Source of the DNA: Clostridiales bacterium
GTDB lineage: Bacteria; Bacillota; Clostridia; Oscillospirales; Oscillospiraceae
Reading direction: 5' to 3'
NCBI GenBank assembly: GCA_019418625.1
Contig: DYBL01000003.1
Coordinates: forward strand, 1 to 41,304
Length of the DNA: 41,304 bases
Part shown: one piece after another, positions 29,555-39,666 of the stretch
Layout of the letters: every line of letters begins with the position of its first letter
Numbering within the stretch: the stretch's first letter is position 1
Position numbers and translations under genes: made by a program
The notes under the pieces: model-generated
The model's database searches: none
Told to the model about the DNA's origin: nothing
The model's input: the letters and a program-made list of their open reading frames with translations, nothing else

Positions 29555-30358
29555 TTGACCACCGTACATACCCTCGCCAGCGGTTCCTCCGGCAACGCGC
29601 TGGTTCTAAGCTGCGGTCAGACCCACCTGCTGCTGGACGCCGGCATCTCCTGCCGCCGCATTACCCTGGCCCTGCGGGAAGTGGGCCTCACCCTGGAGGA
29701 CCTGACCGCCATCCTCATCACCCACACCCATACCGACCACATTGCGGGCCTGGCCACGCTTTTGAAAAAGCGCCGGCTGCCGGTGGTGGCCAGCCGCGCA
29801 GCGGCGGCGGACCTTGCCGCACGCTTGCCCGCTTTTGCCGACTGCATCCGCGTGTTCCCCGCCAGCGGGCAATTCACGCTGGGGGATTGCTGCATCACCG
29901 CCTTCCCCACCGCCCACGACGCCCCCGGCGCCTGCGGCTACCGCATCGATACCCCGGATACGGCCGTTGGCCTGATGACCGACACGGGCTATGTGACGCC
30001 CGCCGCCCAGGAGATCCTCCCCGGCGTGGAGCTGGCGGTGCTGGAGTCCAACCACGATGTGGAGACCCTCTGCTCCGGTCCCTATCCTTATTATTTAAAG
30101 GAGCGCATCCTGGGCAGCGGCGGCCACCTGAGCAACGAGGACGCCGCCCGCTTTGCCGTGACGCTGGCTCAAGCCGGTGCCGCGGAGATCGTTCTGGCCC
30201 ATCTGAGCCGGGAGAACAACACGCCCGCCATGGCGTTGGGCGCCGCCTGCCGGGCTTTTTCCGCCGCCGGGCTGGACGAGGACATTTTGTCCGTGGCGCC
30301 CCGGGATCAGCTGAGCCGGGCCTATGTGCCCAGTGGGAGGGCCGCATGCAGAAAGTAA
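29555..30358 (+). CDS. walJ: WalJ/YycJ-type metallo-beta-lactamase-fold hydrolase
   Basis: Belongs to the MBL fold with two metal ions: ITHTHTDHIAGL is the HxHxDH motif (about 70-81), and SNHDVETL and AHLSRENN complete the site. YycJ acts as a DNA exonuclease or in cell wall-DNA coordination; the substrate here is not known. I take TTG at 29555 (GAGGT upstream), giving 267 residues, the family's usual length with TVHTLASGSSGNA at the start. An ATG at 29462 would overlap the murA stop and add 31 residues without a ribosome site. It overlaps rlmH by 13 bases. Confidence 0.85.
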   Translation: MTTVHTLASGSSGNALVLSCGQTHLLLDAGISCRRITLALREVGLTLEDLTAILITHTHTDHIAGLATLLKKRRLPVVASRAAAADLAARLPAFADCIRVFPASGQFTLGDCCITAFPTAHDAPGACGYRIDTPDTAVGLMTDTGYVTPAAQEILPGVELAVLESNHDVETLCSGPYPYYLKERILGSGGHLSNEDAARFAVTLAQAGAAEIVLAHLSRENNTPAMALGAACRAFSAAGLDEDILSVAPRDQLSRAYVPSGRAACRK

Positions 30359-30828
30359 CGCTTATATGCGTGGGCAAGCTGAAAGAGCGGTTCTATACGG
30401 AGGCTGTGGCCGAATACGCCAAGCGCCTCGGCCGTTTTTGCAGTCTGGACATCATCGAGCTGCCGGAGAGCCGTCTGCCCGACGATCCCTCCCCCGCCCA
30501 GATCCGTCAGGCTCTGGAGACGGAGGCCGCGCTCATCCGCGCCAAGCTCCCCAAGGGTGCCGCCGTCATCGCCATGTGCATCGAGGGAAAGACCCTCTCC
30601 TCTCCCCAGCTTGCTGACCGCATGGCCCGCTTCGCCGTGGGCGGGGACTCCAGCCTGGTGTTTCTCATCGGCGGCAGCGTGGGCCTGGACGAATCCATCA
30701 AGGCCCAGGCGGACCTGCGCCTTTCCATGTCCCCCATGACATTTCCCCATCATCTGGCCCGGGTCATGCTGCTGGAGCAGATCTACCGGGCTTATCAGAT
30801 CAACGCAGGAACCAAATACCATAAGTAA
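30346..30828 (+). CDS. rlmH: 23S rRNA pseudouridine1915-N3-methyltransferase RlmH
   Basis: Methylates the pseudouridine at 1915 of 23S rRNA with SAM. A 160-residue SPOUT protein: MQKVTLICVGKLKERFYTEA at the N-terminus, the SAM-binding knot with LIGGSVGLDESIK (about 107-119) and LRLSMSPMTFPHHLARVMLL, ending YHK as in the family. The ATG at 30346 has GGGAGG. Its place behind walJ is conserved in many Firmicutes. Confidence 0.95.
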   Translation: MQKVTLICVGKLKERFYTEAVAEYAKRLGRFCSLDIIELPESRLPDDPSPAQIRQALETEAALIRAKLPKGAAVIAMCIEGKTLSSPQLADRMARFAVGGDSSLVFLIGGSVGLDESIKAQADLRLSMSPMTFPHHLARVMLLEQIYRAYQINAGTKYHK

Positions 30829-30842
30829 AGGTGGTCGTTTCT

Positions 30843-31145
30843 ATGGAGAAAGATTTCTGGGCCCGGGCCCGGAACATCCCCGATACCTGGCCCGTGGATG
30901 AACAGGGCAACCGGGAAGCCGCCGCCCGCCTTTCCGTTCAGTGGGAGCTGGACAGCATGGCGGACATCACCCTCTCCCTGCTGGAAAGCTGCGGCATCCC
31001 CGCTTTCAAAGCAGGCACGCAGGGCAAGGTGCTTATGGGCTTCGCCGGACTGGGCGTGGACATTTACGTGCCCCAGTCCCGGCTGGAAGAGGCCCAGGCC
31101 CTGCTGGCCGCGGACACATCGGAAGAAGACTCCGACACGCCCTGA
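30843..31145 (+). CDS. DUF2007-family small protein
   Basis: A 100-residue protein. The core ITLSLLESCGIPAFKAGTQG and GVDIYVPQSRLEEAQALL has the alpha-beta pattern of DUF2007, sometimes called a putative signal-transducing protein; no activity is established. The ATG at 30843 follows AGGTGG. It starts 15 bases after rlmH and lies 62 bases before the mutase. Confidence 0.8.
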   Translation: MEKDFWARARNIPDTWPVDEQGNREAAARLSVQWELDSMADITLSLLESCGIPAFKAGTQGKVLMGFAGLGVDIYVPQSRLEEAQALLAADTSEEDSDTP

Positions 31146-31207
31146 ACCGTAAACAGCGCATTCTCTGCATCACGCAGCGTATCATCAATCAACAGGAGGA
31201 ACAGCGT

Positions 31208-32932
31208 ATGGATTTCATGAAAGAATATGAAAAGTGGCTTGCAAGCCCCGCTCTGTCCCCGGAAGAGCACGCGGAGCTGGAAGCCATCCGTTCCGACCCC
31301 AAGGAGATCGAGTCCCGGTTCTACGGTCCTCTGGAGTTCGGCACCGCCGGACTGCGGGGCACCATGTACACCGGACTGCACAATATGAACATCCACGTCA
31401 TCCGCTGGGCTACCCAGGGCTTTGCCGACGTGATCTGCGCCGAGGGCCAGGCGGGCAAGGACCGGGGCGTGGCCATCTGCATGGACTGCCGCAACCACTC
31501 CATGGAGTTCGCCCGTGCCGCCGCTGAGGTCTGCGCCGCCAACGGCATCCATGTGCGGATCTTCGAGTCCCTGCGCCCCACCCCGGAGCTGAGCTTCGCC
31601 GTGCGGGAGTACCACTGCCAGGCAGGCATCAATGTCACCGCCAGCCACAATCCCAAGGAGTACAACGGCTACAAGGTCTACTGGGAGGACGGCGCCCAGC
31701 TGCCTCCCCGCCATGCCGACGCCATCGCCAAGCGTCTGGAGGAGCTGGACATCTTCAACGACATTAAGACCATGCCCTATGACGAGGCCGTCTCCAAGGG
31801 CATCATCGAGGTCCTGGGCACCGAGACCGACGAGAAGTTCCTCTCCAACGTCATGGCCCAGGTGAACGATCCCGAGACCGTGGCCAAGGTGGCCGACAGC
31901 TTCAAGCTGGTCTATACCCCCTTCCACGGCACCGGCTATCAGCTCATCCCCGAGGCACTGCATCGGCTGGGCATCAAGCACCTCATCTGCGTGCCCGAGC
32001 AGATGGTGGTGGACGGCAACTTCCCCACCGTGGTCTCCCCCAACCCGGAAAACCCCGAGGGCTTCGCCCTGGCTGTGGAGCTTGCCAAAAAGGAGGGCGC
32101 CGACTTCATCCTGGGCTCTGACCCCGACGCCGACCGTGTGGGCATCATGGTCCGCACCAAGGACGGCTCCTTCCAGGTCATCTCCGGCAACCAGACCGGC
32201 GTGCTGCTGCTGGACTATCTTATCGGCGCCATGAAGCGCGCCGGCAAGCTGCCGGAAAAGGCCGTGGCCCTCAAGACCATCGTCACCACGGAAATGGCCC
32301 GGAAGGTGGCCGAGGTGAACGGTCTTTCCTGCTACGACACCTTCACCGGCTTCAAGTTCCTGGCTGAGAAGAAAGACAAGCTGGAAAACGCCGGCGAGGG
32401 CAAGGTCATCTTTGCCTACGAGGAGTCCTACGGCTACATGCTGGGCGACTACGTCCGGGACAAGGACGCCGTCACCGCTTCCCTGCTGCTCACCGAGATG
32501 GCCGCCTGGTACGCCGCCCAGGGCCTGACGTTGGCCGACGCCCTGGAAAATCTCTACAAGAAGTACGGCTACTACGCCGAAAAGACCCACAACCTGGTCA
32601 TGCCCGGCCTGGACGGCCTCAAGGATATGGCAAACCTCATGGCCTCTTTGCGCCAGCAGCCCCCCGCCCAGATCTCCGGCGTGGACGTGGTGGTCCGCAA
32701 GGACTATACCGACGGCTCCGTGGTGGACTGCCGCACCGGCGAAAAGAGCTCCATGGAGCTCTCCGGCTCCAACGTGCTGCGCTTTGAGCTTGCCGACGGC
32801 ACCACCATCCTGGTGCGCCCCTCCGGCACCGAGCCCAAGATCAAGGTCTACATCCTGACCCAGGGCGCGGACGCCGATGCCTGCGCCGCCAACGTGGAAA
32901 AATACGGCCAGTGGGTCAAGAGCCTGCACTAA
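31208..32932 (+). CDS. Phosphoglucomutase/phosphomannomutase, alpha-D-phosphohexomutase family
   Basis: Interconverts hexose 1- and 6-phosphates. The 574-residue protein has the four domains: active Ser146 in TASHNPKEYNG, metal loop GSDPDADRVG, sugar loop FAYEESYGYM and phosphate loop RPSGTEPKIK. The length and the FGTAGLRGTM start match the PgcA type that makes glucose 1-phosphate in Firmicutes. ATG at 31208 with AGGAGGA. A terminator follows. Confidence 0.93.
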   Translation: MDFMKEYEKWLASPALSPEEHAELEAIRSDPKEIESRFYGPLEFGTAGLRGTMYTGLHNMNIHVIRWATQGFADVICAEGQAGKDRGVAICMDCRNHSMEFARAAAEVCAANGIHVRIFESLRPTPELSFAVREYHCQAGINVTASHNPKEYNGYKVYWEDGAQLPPRHADAIAKRLEELDIFNDIKTMPYDEAVSKGIIEVLGTETDEKFLSNVMAQVNDPETVAKVADSFKLVYTPFHGTGYQLIPEALHRLGIKHLICVPEQMVVDGNFPTVVSPNPENPEGFALAVELAKKEGADFILGSDPDADRVGIMVRTKDGSFQVISGNQTGVLLLDYLIGAMKRAGKLPEKAVALKTIVTTEMARKVAEVNGLSCYDTFTGFKFLAEKKDKLENAGEGKVIFAYEESYGYMLGDYVRDKDAVTASLLLTEMAAWYAAQGLTLADALENLYKKYGYYAEKTHNLVMPGLDGLKDMANLMASLRQQPPAQISGVDVVVRKDYTDGSVVDCRTGEKSSMELSGSNVLRFELADGTTILVRPSGTEPKIKVYILTQGADADACAANVEKYGQWVKSLH

Positions 32933-32946
32933 AGTCCCGCTTTCCC

Positions 32947-32984
32947 GCTCCGGCACATCCTCTGATGTGCCGGAGCTTTTTATT
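32947..32984 (+). terminator. Rho-independent terminator after the phosphohexomutase
   Basis: Stem GCTCCGGCACATC, loop CTCT, stem GATGTGCCGGAGC, then TTTTTATT. Confidence 0.9.
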
Positions 32985-32985
32985 C

Positions 32986-33013
32986 TTGACATATGTCCAA
33001 AACGAGCTATAAT
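32986..33013 (+). promoter_or_regulatory. Promoter of the DUF134-NifX pair
   Basis: TTGACA (32986-32991), 16-base spacer, TATAAT (33008-33013). A CATATG repeat lies just after the -35 (in ACATATGTCC) and again downstream of the -10 (GGGCATATGTTC), possible operator sites for the HTH protein encoded next. Confidence 0.8.
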
Positions 33014-33042
33014 GGGCATATGTTCAAAAAGGAGGATGCGCA

Positions 33043-33399
33043 ATGCCCCGCAACGCAAAATGCCGCCGGGTGTGCCGGATGCCCGACCACTGCCGCTTCT
33101 CCCCGGACAGCCCCGCTGAAACGGAGGCCGTGGCGCTGACGGTGGAGGAATACGAAGCGGTCCGGCTGATGGATTACCTGGGGCTCAACCAGGAGGAGGC
33201 CGCCGAGCAGATGGGTGTGGCCCGGACCACCGTGCAGCGGATCTATGCCCAGGCCCGGCGGAAGCTCTCGGTTTTTCTGGTGGAGGGCCGGCCGCTGACC
33301 ATCGGCGGCGGCAGCTATTCCCTCTGCCCCCGGCAGTCCCGGTCCGGCTGCGGCAAGCTGTGCGGTTCGTGCGCACACGGAAAGGAAGCACAATCATGA
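33043..33399 (+). CDS. DUF134 family HTH protein
   Basis: A 118-residue protein. N-terminal Cys motif (RNAKCRRVCRMPDHC), then VALTVEEYEAVRLMDYLGLN and the helix-turn-helix QEEAAEQMGVARTTVQRIYA; the C-terminus has a Cys cluster SGCGKLCGSC that may bind metal. DUF134 proteins often precede NifX/NifB-like genes, as here, and likely regulate them. ATG at 33043 with AAGGAGGA. Confidence 0.9.
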   Translation: MPRNAKCRRVCRMPDHCRFSPDSPAETEAVALTVEEYEAVRLMDYLGLNQEEAAEQMGVARTTVQRIYAQARRKLSVFLVEGRPLTIGGGSYSLCPRQSRSGCGKLCGSCAHGKEAQS

Positions 33400-33806
33400 A
33401 AATCGCAGTTACTTACGAAAACGGAATGGTGTTCGGCCACTTCGGCCACACAGAGCAGTTCAAGGTCTATGAGGTGGAGGACGGCAAGGTGGTCTCCGCC
33501 CAGGTCTGCCCCACCAACGGAAGCGGCCACGGCGCTCTGGCGGGCTTCCTGGCCCAGCACGGCGTGGACTGCCTCATCTGCGGCGGCATCGGCCCCGGCG
33601 CCCAGATGGCCCTGGCCCAGGCGGGCATCAAGCTCTACGCCGGCTGCACCGGTGACGCCGACGAGCGGGTGGCCGAGCTGCTGAGCGGCACCCTGACCTA
33701 CGCCGAAGCCGCCACCTGCGACCACCATCACGACGGCGAGGCCCACACCTGCGGCGATCACGGCTGCGGGGAGCATCACTGCGGCAGCCACGGCTGCCAC
33801 AACTGA
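33396..33806 (+). CDS. NifX/NifB-like (dinitrogenase FeMo cofactor biosynthesis family) protein with His-rich tail
   Basis: A 136-residue protein. The fold is RNase H-like (MKIAVTYENGMVFGHFGHTE, DCLICGGIGPGAQMALAQ), as in the Nitro_FeMo-Co family. The tail from about 110 is rich in His, Cys and Gly (CDHHHDGEAHTCGDHGC), probably a metal-binding extension. There is no nitrogenase nearby, so the role is likely metal or Fe-S handling. Its start overlaps the DUF134 stop (ATGA). Confidence 0.85.
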   Translation: MKIAVTYENGMVFGHFGHTEQFKVYEVEDGKVVSAQVCPTNGSGHGALAGFLAQHGVDCLICGGIGPGAQMALAQAGIKLYAGCTGDADERVAELLSGTLTYAEAATCDHHHDGEAHTCGDHGCGEHHCGSHGCHN

Positions 33807-33815
33807 GGGCAAACA

Positions 33816-33849
33816 GCGTCCTGCCTCCTCCGGGAGGCGGGGCGCTTTT
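33816..33849 (+). terminator. Rho-independent terminator after the NifX-like gene
   Basis: GCGTCCTGCCTCC, short loop, GGGAGGCGGGGCGC, then TTTT; two mismatches in the stem. Confidence 0.7.
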
Positions 33850-33912
33850 CCGTATGCCAAAAAGCAGGCGCTCCGCTTCGCTCTTTTCATGTCCTTTGCC
33901 GGAGAAAAGCGG

Positions 33913-33941
33913 TTGACAAGGCCTTCTCTTTCCGATAATAT
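33913..33941 (+). promoter_or_regulatory. Promoter of the pyr operon
   Basis: TTGACA (33913-33918), 17-base spacer, TAATAT (33936-33941); a TATAAT overlaps at 33939-33944. The leader before pyrC is only about 30 bases, with no terminator/antiterminator hairpins as in PyrR-controlled operons. Confidence 0.75.
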
Positions 33942-33978
33942 AATATGTCGAATGAATCAAAGAGGAAGGAGAACCGAC

Positions 33979-35261
<1,283 letters not shown>

Positions 35262-35265
<4 letters not shown>

Positions 35266-35999
35266 AAAAATCTCTCTTTACGTTGGAGCATACCCGCCAG
35301 CTGACGGAGGATACCTATGAGGTCCTCCTCTCCGGCGACACCTCCGCCATCACTGCCCCGGGCCAGTTCGTCAACATCTCCCTGCCCGGCAACTACCTGC
35401 GCCGCCCCATCTCCATCTGCAACTGGGACGACCAGGGACTGCTGCTTTTGGTGAAGGTGGTGGGCAAGGGCACCCACGACCTGGTGCGCTGCGTGCCCGG
35501 CACGGAGCTGGACGTGCTCAGCGGCCTCGGAAACGGCTTTGACCCCTCTCTTGCCGGGGAGCACCCGGTGCTCTCCGGCGGCGGCATCGGCATCGCCCCC
35601 CTGTACGGTCTTGCCCAGCGGATGATCGCCGCCGGGCAGAATCCCACCGTGACCCTGGGCTACCGCAGCAGCAAGGACGCGTTCTACCTGGAGGAGTTCG
35701 CCGCCCTGGGCTGCCGGCTGCTCATCGCCACCGAGGACGGCTCCCTGGGCACCCGGGGCTTTGTCACCGACTGCATCCAAAGCGTCCCCGAGTGCGACTA
35801 CGTGCTCACCTGCGGCCCGCTGCCCATGCTCAAGGCGGTCCACAGCCTTCCCCAGCTCACCGACGGACAGTTCAGCTTCGAGGCCCGCATGGGCTGCGGC
35901 TTCGGCGCCTGCATGGGCTGCACCGTGCCTACCAAGGACGGCTACAAGCGGGTGTGCAAGGACGGCCCCATCCTGTTTAAGGAGGAGATCGTATGGTAA
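35262..35999 (+). CDS. pyrK: Dihydroorotate dehydrogenase electron transfer subunit
   Basis: Passes electrons from the class 1B dehydrogenase to NAD. The 245-residue protein binds FAD (RRPISICN at about 46) and NAD (SGGGIGIAPL), and holds a [2Fe-2S] cluster with Cys in GCGFGACMGC and RVCKDG near the C-terminus. It forms a heterotetramer with PyrD. Overlaps pyrC by 4 and pyrD by 7 bases. Confidence 0.95.
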
Positions 36000-36910
36000 A
36001 CTTAGGTGTGAATCTGGCGGGCGTTGCCCTGAAAAACCCCATCATCCCCGCCTCCGGCACCTTCGGCTATGGCCGGGAGTACGCGGAGCTCTATGACCTG
36101 AACGTGCTGGGCAGTTTTTCCTGGAAAGGTACCACCGGTGAGGCCCGGCTGGGCAATCCCCAGCCCCGCATCGCGGAGATGGCCTCCGGCATGCTCAACG
36201 CCGTGGGTCTCCAGAACCCCGGCATCGACGCGGTCATCGCCCACGAGGTGCCCAATATCGCAAAGATCTTCCAGGGCCCCGTCATCGCCAACATCGGCGG
36301 CTTCACCATCGACGAGTATGTGGAAAACTGCCGCAAGCTGGAAACTGTGGACCAGGTGGCCATCCTGGAGGTGAACATCTCCTGCCCCAACGTCCACGCC
36401 GGCGGCAGGAACTTCGGCTGCGACCCCAAGGCCGCCGCGGAAGTGACGAAAGCCGTGAAGGCCGCCACCACGAAGCCGGTCTTTATGAAGCTGACCCCCA
36501 ACGTCACCGACATCGCCGAGATCGCCCGGGCCTGTGAGGACGCCGGTGCCGACGGCGTGTGCCTCATCAATACCCTGCTGGGTATGCGCATCGACCTGCG
36601 CACCCGCCGCCCCATCATCGCCAACCGCACCGGCGGCGTCTCCGGCCCCGCCGTGTTCCCTGTGGCACTGCGGATGGTGTGGGACGTGTATGAGGCGGTG
36701 AAGATCCCCATCATCGGCTGCGGCGGCGTCTCCTCTGCCGAGGACGCCGCGGAGATGATGCTGGCTGGCGCCACCGCCGTGGAGGTGGGCGCCGCCAACC
36801 TGGTTGACCCCTATGCCTGCAAGACCATCATCGAACAGCTGCCGGACGTGTGCCGGAAGCTGGGCGTGGACAATATTTCTGAACTGACTGGAGGAGCACA
36901 TCATGGCTAA
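35993..36910 (+). CDS. pyrD: Dihydroorotate dehydrogenase, class 1B catalytic subunit
   Basis: Oxidises dihydroorotate to orotate with FMN. A 305-residue TIM barrel; NISCPNVHAGGRNFG carries the catalytic Cys of class 1B and the FMN loops are IIGCGGVSSAEDA and TAVEVGAAN. It works with PyrK. Overlaps pyrF by 8 bases; ATG at 35993 with AAGGAGGAG. Confidence 0.95.
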   Translation: MVNLGVNLAGVALKNPIIPASGTFGYGREYAELYDLNVLGSFSWKGTTGEARLGNPQPRIAEMASGMLNAVGLQNPGIDAVIAHEVPNIAKIFQGPVIANIGGFTIDEYVENCRKLETVDQVAILEVNISCPNVHAGGRNFGCDPKAAAEVTKAVKAATTKPVFMKLTPNVTDIAEIARACEDAGADGVCLINTLLGMRIDLRTRRPIIANRTGGVSGPAVFPVALRMVWDVYEAVKIPIIGCGGVSSAEDAAEMMLAGATAVEVGAANLVDPYACKTIIEQLPDVCRKLGVDNISELTGGAHHG

Positions 36911-37604
36911 AGACGTAATCATCGCGCTGGACTTCCCCACCAAGGAGGAGACGCTGCATTTTCTCGACCAGTTCCCCGCCGGGGAAAAGCCCTTTGTGAA
37001 GATCGGTATGGAGCTTTTCTATGCCGAGGGTCCCGATGTGGTGCGTGAGATCAAGGCCCGGGGCCACAAGATCTTCCTGGACCTGAAGCTCCACGACATC
37101 CCCAATACCGTGGGGCGCGCCATGAGCGTGCTCTCCCGCCTGGATGTGGACATGGTGAACCTCCATGCCGCCGGCGCCGGTGAGATGATGCGGGCCGCCC
37201 TGAAGGGCCTGACCCGGCCCGACGGCACCCGTCCCATGCTCATCGCCGTCACCCAGCTGACCTCCACCGACGCTGAAGCGCTGAAAAACGAGCTGCTCAT
37301 CGACGTGCCCATGGCGGAGACGGTCATGTCCTACGCCAAGAACGCCGCCAAGTGCGGCCTGGACGGCGTGGTGTGCTCTCCCCTGGAGGCCGCTCTGGTG
37401 AAGGAAAACTGCGGCGAGAACTTTGTCACCGTCACCCCCGGCATCCGCTTTGCCGACTCCGCCGCCGGTGACCAGAAGCGCATCATGACCCCCGAGAAGG
37501 CTGGTAAGTCCGGCTGCGACTATATCGTGGTGGGCCGCCCCATCACCCAGGCCGAGGACCCCGTGGCCGCTTACCGCCGTGCCGTGAAGGATTTCCTGGG
37601 CTGA
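36903..37604 (+). CDS. pyrF: Orotidine 5'-phosphate decarboxylase
   Basis: Final step to UMP. The 233-residue barrel has the family signature DLKLHDIPNTVGRA with the catalytic Lys/Asp pair (Asp and Lys in IFLDLKLHD), and the phosphate loop VVGRPITQAEDP. The ALDFPTKEETLHFL start is typical of class I of Firmicutes. ATG at 36903. Confidence 0.95.
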   Translation: MAKDVIIALDFPTKEETLHFLDQFPAGEKPFVKIGMELFYAEGPDVVREIKARGHKIFLDLKLHDIPNTVGRAMSVLSRLDVDMVNLHAAGAGEMMRAALKGLTRPDGTRPMLIAVTQLTSTDAEALKNELLIDVPMAETVMSYAKNAAKCGLDGVVCSPLEAALVKENCGENFVTVTPGIRFADSAAGDQKRIMTPEKAGKSGCDYIVVGRPITQAEDPVAAYRRAVKDFLG

Positions 37605-37638
37605 TTCGATCTGTATTTTACCAAGGAGGATTTTAGAT

Positions 37639-38280
37639 ATGAACCTGGAACAAACCATTGCCCATGACCTGCTCTCCATCGGCGCTGTCTTTCTGCGTCC
37701 CGACGAGCCCTTCACCTGGGCCAGCGGCATCAAGAGCCCCATCTACTGCGACAACCGCCTGACCCTCACCGCCCCCGCCGTCCGCACCCACGTGGAGGAG
37801 GGCCTGGTGGATCTGATCTGCAAGCACTACCCGAACGTGGAAGTCCTCATGGGCACCTCTACCGCCGGTATCGCCCACGCCGCCATCGTGGGCCATCTCA
37901 TGGGCCTGCCCATGGGCTACGTCCGCTCCGGCAACAAGGACCACGGCCGCGGCAACCGCATCGAGGGCAAGCTGGAGAAGGGTCAGAAGGTCGTCGTGGT
38001 GGAGGACCTGATCTCCACCGGCGGCAGCTGCATCGAAGTGGTGGAGGCCCTGCGGGAGGCCGGCGCTGAGGTGCTGGGCATCGTGTCCATCTTCACCTAT
38101 GGCCTCCAGAAGGGTCTGGACCGTCTGGCCGCCGCCAATGTGACCAACTACTCCCTGTCCAACTTCGACGCCGTGTGCCAGGTGGCTGCCGACGAGGGCA
38201 AGATCCGTCCCGAGGACATCGAGCGGCTCAAGAAGTTCCGCGCCAACCCCAGCGACGAAAGCTGGATCACGTCGAAATAA
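37639..38280 (+). CDS. pyrE: Orotate phosphoribosyltransferase
   Basis: Adds ribose phosphate to orotate. The 213-residue protein has the PRPP-binding motif VVVVEDLISTGGSCIEVVEA (about 115-134) and the flexible loop RSGNKDHGRGNRIEG. ATG at 37639 after AAGGAGGA. It ends at the edge of the intergenic tandem repeat. Confidence 0.94.
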   Translation: MNLEQTIAHDLLSIGAVFLRPDEPFTWASGIKSPIYCDNRLTLTAPAVRTHVEEGLVDLICKHYPNVEVLMGTSTAGIAHAAIVGHLMGLPMGYVRSGNKDHGRGNRIEGKLEKGQKVVVVEDLISTGGSCIEVVEALREAGAEVLGIVSIFTYGLQKGLDRLAAANVTNYSLSNFDAVCQVAADEGKIRPEDIERLKKFRANPSDESWITSK

Positions 38281-38685
38281 ACGCCACTCATTCCGCTTCC
38301 AGCTGACGCTGAAAGCTTCAGCCGTTCCGTTTATTTCTCCTTTTCCCCACCGCGCGGGGCGCGGCGGGGTACCCCATGAGATAAACGCCACTCATTCCGC
38401 TTCCAGCTGACGCTGAAAGCTCCATCCGTTTCGTTTATTTCTCCTTTTCCCCACCGCGCGTACGGCGCGGCGGGGTACCCCATGAGATAAACGCCACTTG
38501 TTTCGCTTCCAGCTGACGCTGAAAGCTTCAGCCGTTCCGTTTATTTCTCCTTTTCCCCACCGCGCGGGGCGCGGCGGGGGACCCCATGAGATAAACGCCA
38601 CTCATTCCGCTTCCAGCTGACGCTGAAAGCTCCACCCATTTCGTTTATTTCTCCTTTTCCCCACCGCGCGTACGGCGCGGCGGGG
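38277..38685. repeat. Four-copy tandem repeat between pyrE and pyrB, built as a dimer of dimers
   Basis: Copies at 38277-38380, 38381-38486, 38487-38590 and 38591-38685. All start ATAAACGCCAC and have TTCCAGCTGACGCTGAAAGC and TTTCTCCTTTTCCCCACCGC. Copies 1 and 3 share GCTTCAGCCGTTCCG and a GGG hairpin loop; copies 2 and 4 share the CC-A/C-type middle and a GTACG loop. So a 210-bp pair was itself doubled. Each copy can form a GC hairpin (CCCCACCGCGC with GCGCGGCGGGG). No gene is seen in this 445-base gap. Confidence 0.9.
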
Positions 38686-38725
38686 TCTCACTGAATCGAA
38701 ACCATCTTCCGAAAGGAGCAGTCCC

Positions 38726-39646
38726 ATGCCTAGAAATCTCATTGACATTGTCGACCTGAGCGTGGAGGAGATCGACCAGCTGATCGCCACCGCTGAGGAC
38801 ATCATCGCCAATCCCACCAAGTACCAGGACGCCTGCGCCCACAAGCAGCTGGCCACCCTCTTCTTCGAGCCCTCCACCCGTACCCGCCTGAGCTTCGAGT
38901 CCGCCATGCTGGGCCTGGGCGGCAGCGTACTGGGCTTCTCTGAGGCCATGTCCAGCTCCACCGCCAAGGGCGAGACCGTGGGTGACACCATCCACACCGT
39001 CAGCTGCTACGCCGACATCATCGCCATGCGCCACCCCAAGGAGGGCGCTCCCTACGCGGCGGCCCAGTTCTCTGAGGTGCCCATCATCAACGCCGGCGAC
39101 GGCGGCCACAACCACCCCACCCAGACCCTGACGGACCTGCTGACCATCCACCGGGAAAAGGGCCGGCTCAATGACTTCACCATCGGCTTCTGCGGTGACC
39201 TGAAGTTCGGCCGCACCGTCCACTCCCTGGTCAACGCCCTGAGCCGTCAGAGCGGCATCAAGTTCGTCTTCATCTCCCCCGAGGAGCTGAAGATGCCCGC
39301 CTACATCAAGGAAAACGTGTTGGACAAGAACGGCCTGCCCTATGAGGAGACCGGCAGCCTGGAAGAGGCCATGCCCAAGCTGGACATCCTGTACATGACC
39401 CGCGTGCAGAAGGAGCGCTTCTTCAACGAGGCGGACTACATCCGTCTGAAGGACACCTATGTGCTGGATCCCGAGAAGCTGGTGCCCGCCAAGTCCGACC
39501 TGTGCATCCTGCACCCCCTGCCCCGCGTCAATGAGATCACCGTTTCCGTGGACCGCGATCCCCGCGCCTGCTACTGGAAGCAGGTGAAAAACGGCAAGTT
39601 CATCCGTATGGCGCTGATCCTCAAGCTGCTGGACATCCAGGTTTAA
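38726..39646 (+). CDS. pyrB: Aspartate carbamoyltransferase, catalytic subunit
   Basis: Second pathway step: joins carbamoyl phosphate and aspartate. The 306-residue protein has FFEPSTRTRLSFESA (carbamoyl phosphate loop), GDGGHNHPTQ and HPLPRVNEI. ATG at 38726 with AAAGGAG. It pairs with PyrI, encoded 20 bases later. Confidence 0.95.
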   Translation: MPRNLIDIVDLSVEEIDQLIATAEDIIANPTKYQDACAHKQLATLFFEPSTRTRLSFESAMLGLGGSVLGFSEAMSSSTAKGETVGDTIHTVSCYADIIAMRHPKEGAPYAAAQFSEVPIINAGDGGHNHPTQTLTDLLTIHREKGRLNDFTIGFCGDLKFGRTVHSLVNALSRQSGIKFVFISPEELKMPAYIKENVLDKNGLPYEETGSLEEAMPKLDILYMTRVQKERFFNEADYIRLKDTYVLDPEKLVPAKSDLCILHPLPRVNEITVSVDRDPRACYWKQVKNGKFIRMALILKLLDIQV

Positions 39647-39666
39647 TCGGGAAGGAGATCTCACTT

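Noticed and set aside
31064..33058. A 664-codon open frame on the minus strand opposite the phosphohexomutase
   Set aside because: A mirror of the real gene; its composition (Gly/Val/His/Asp-rich) is typical of such shadows. Similar ones lie opposite murA, pyrD and pyrB.
38281..38700. Repeated minus-strand frames in the pyrE-pyrB gap (begin MAFISWG)
   Set aside because: They are translations of the tandem repeat, differ in frame end from copy to copy and have no ribosome site.
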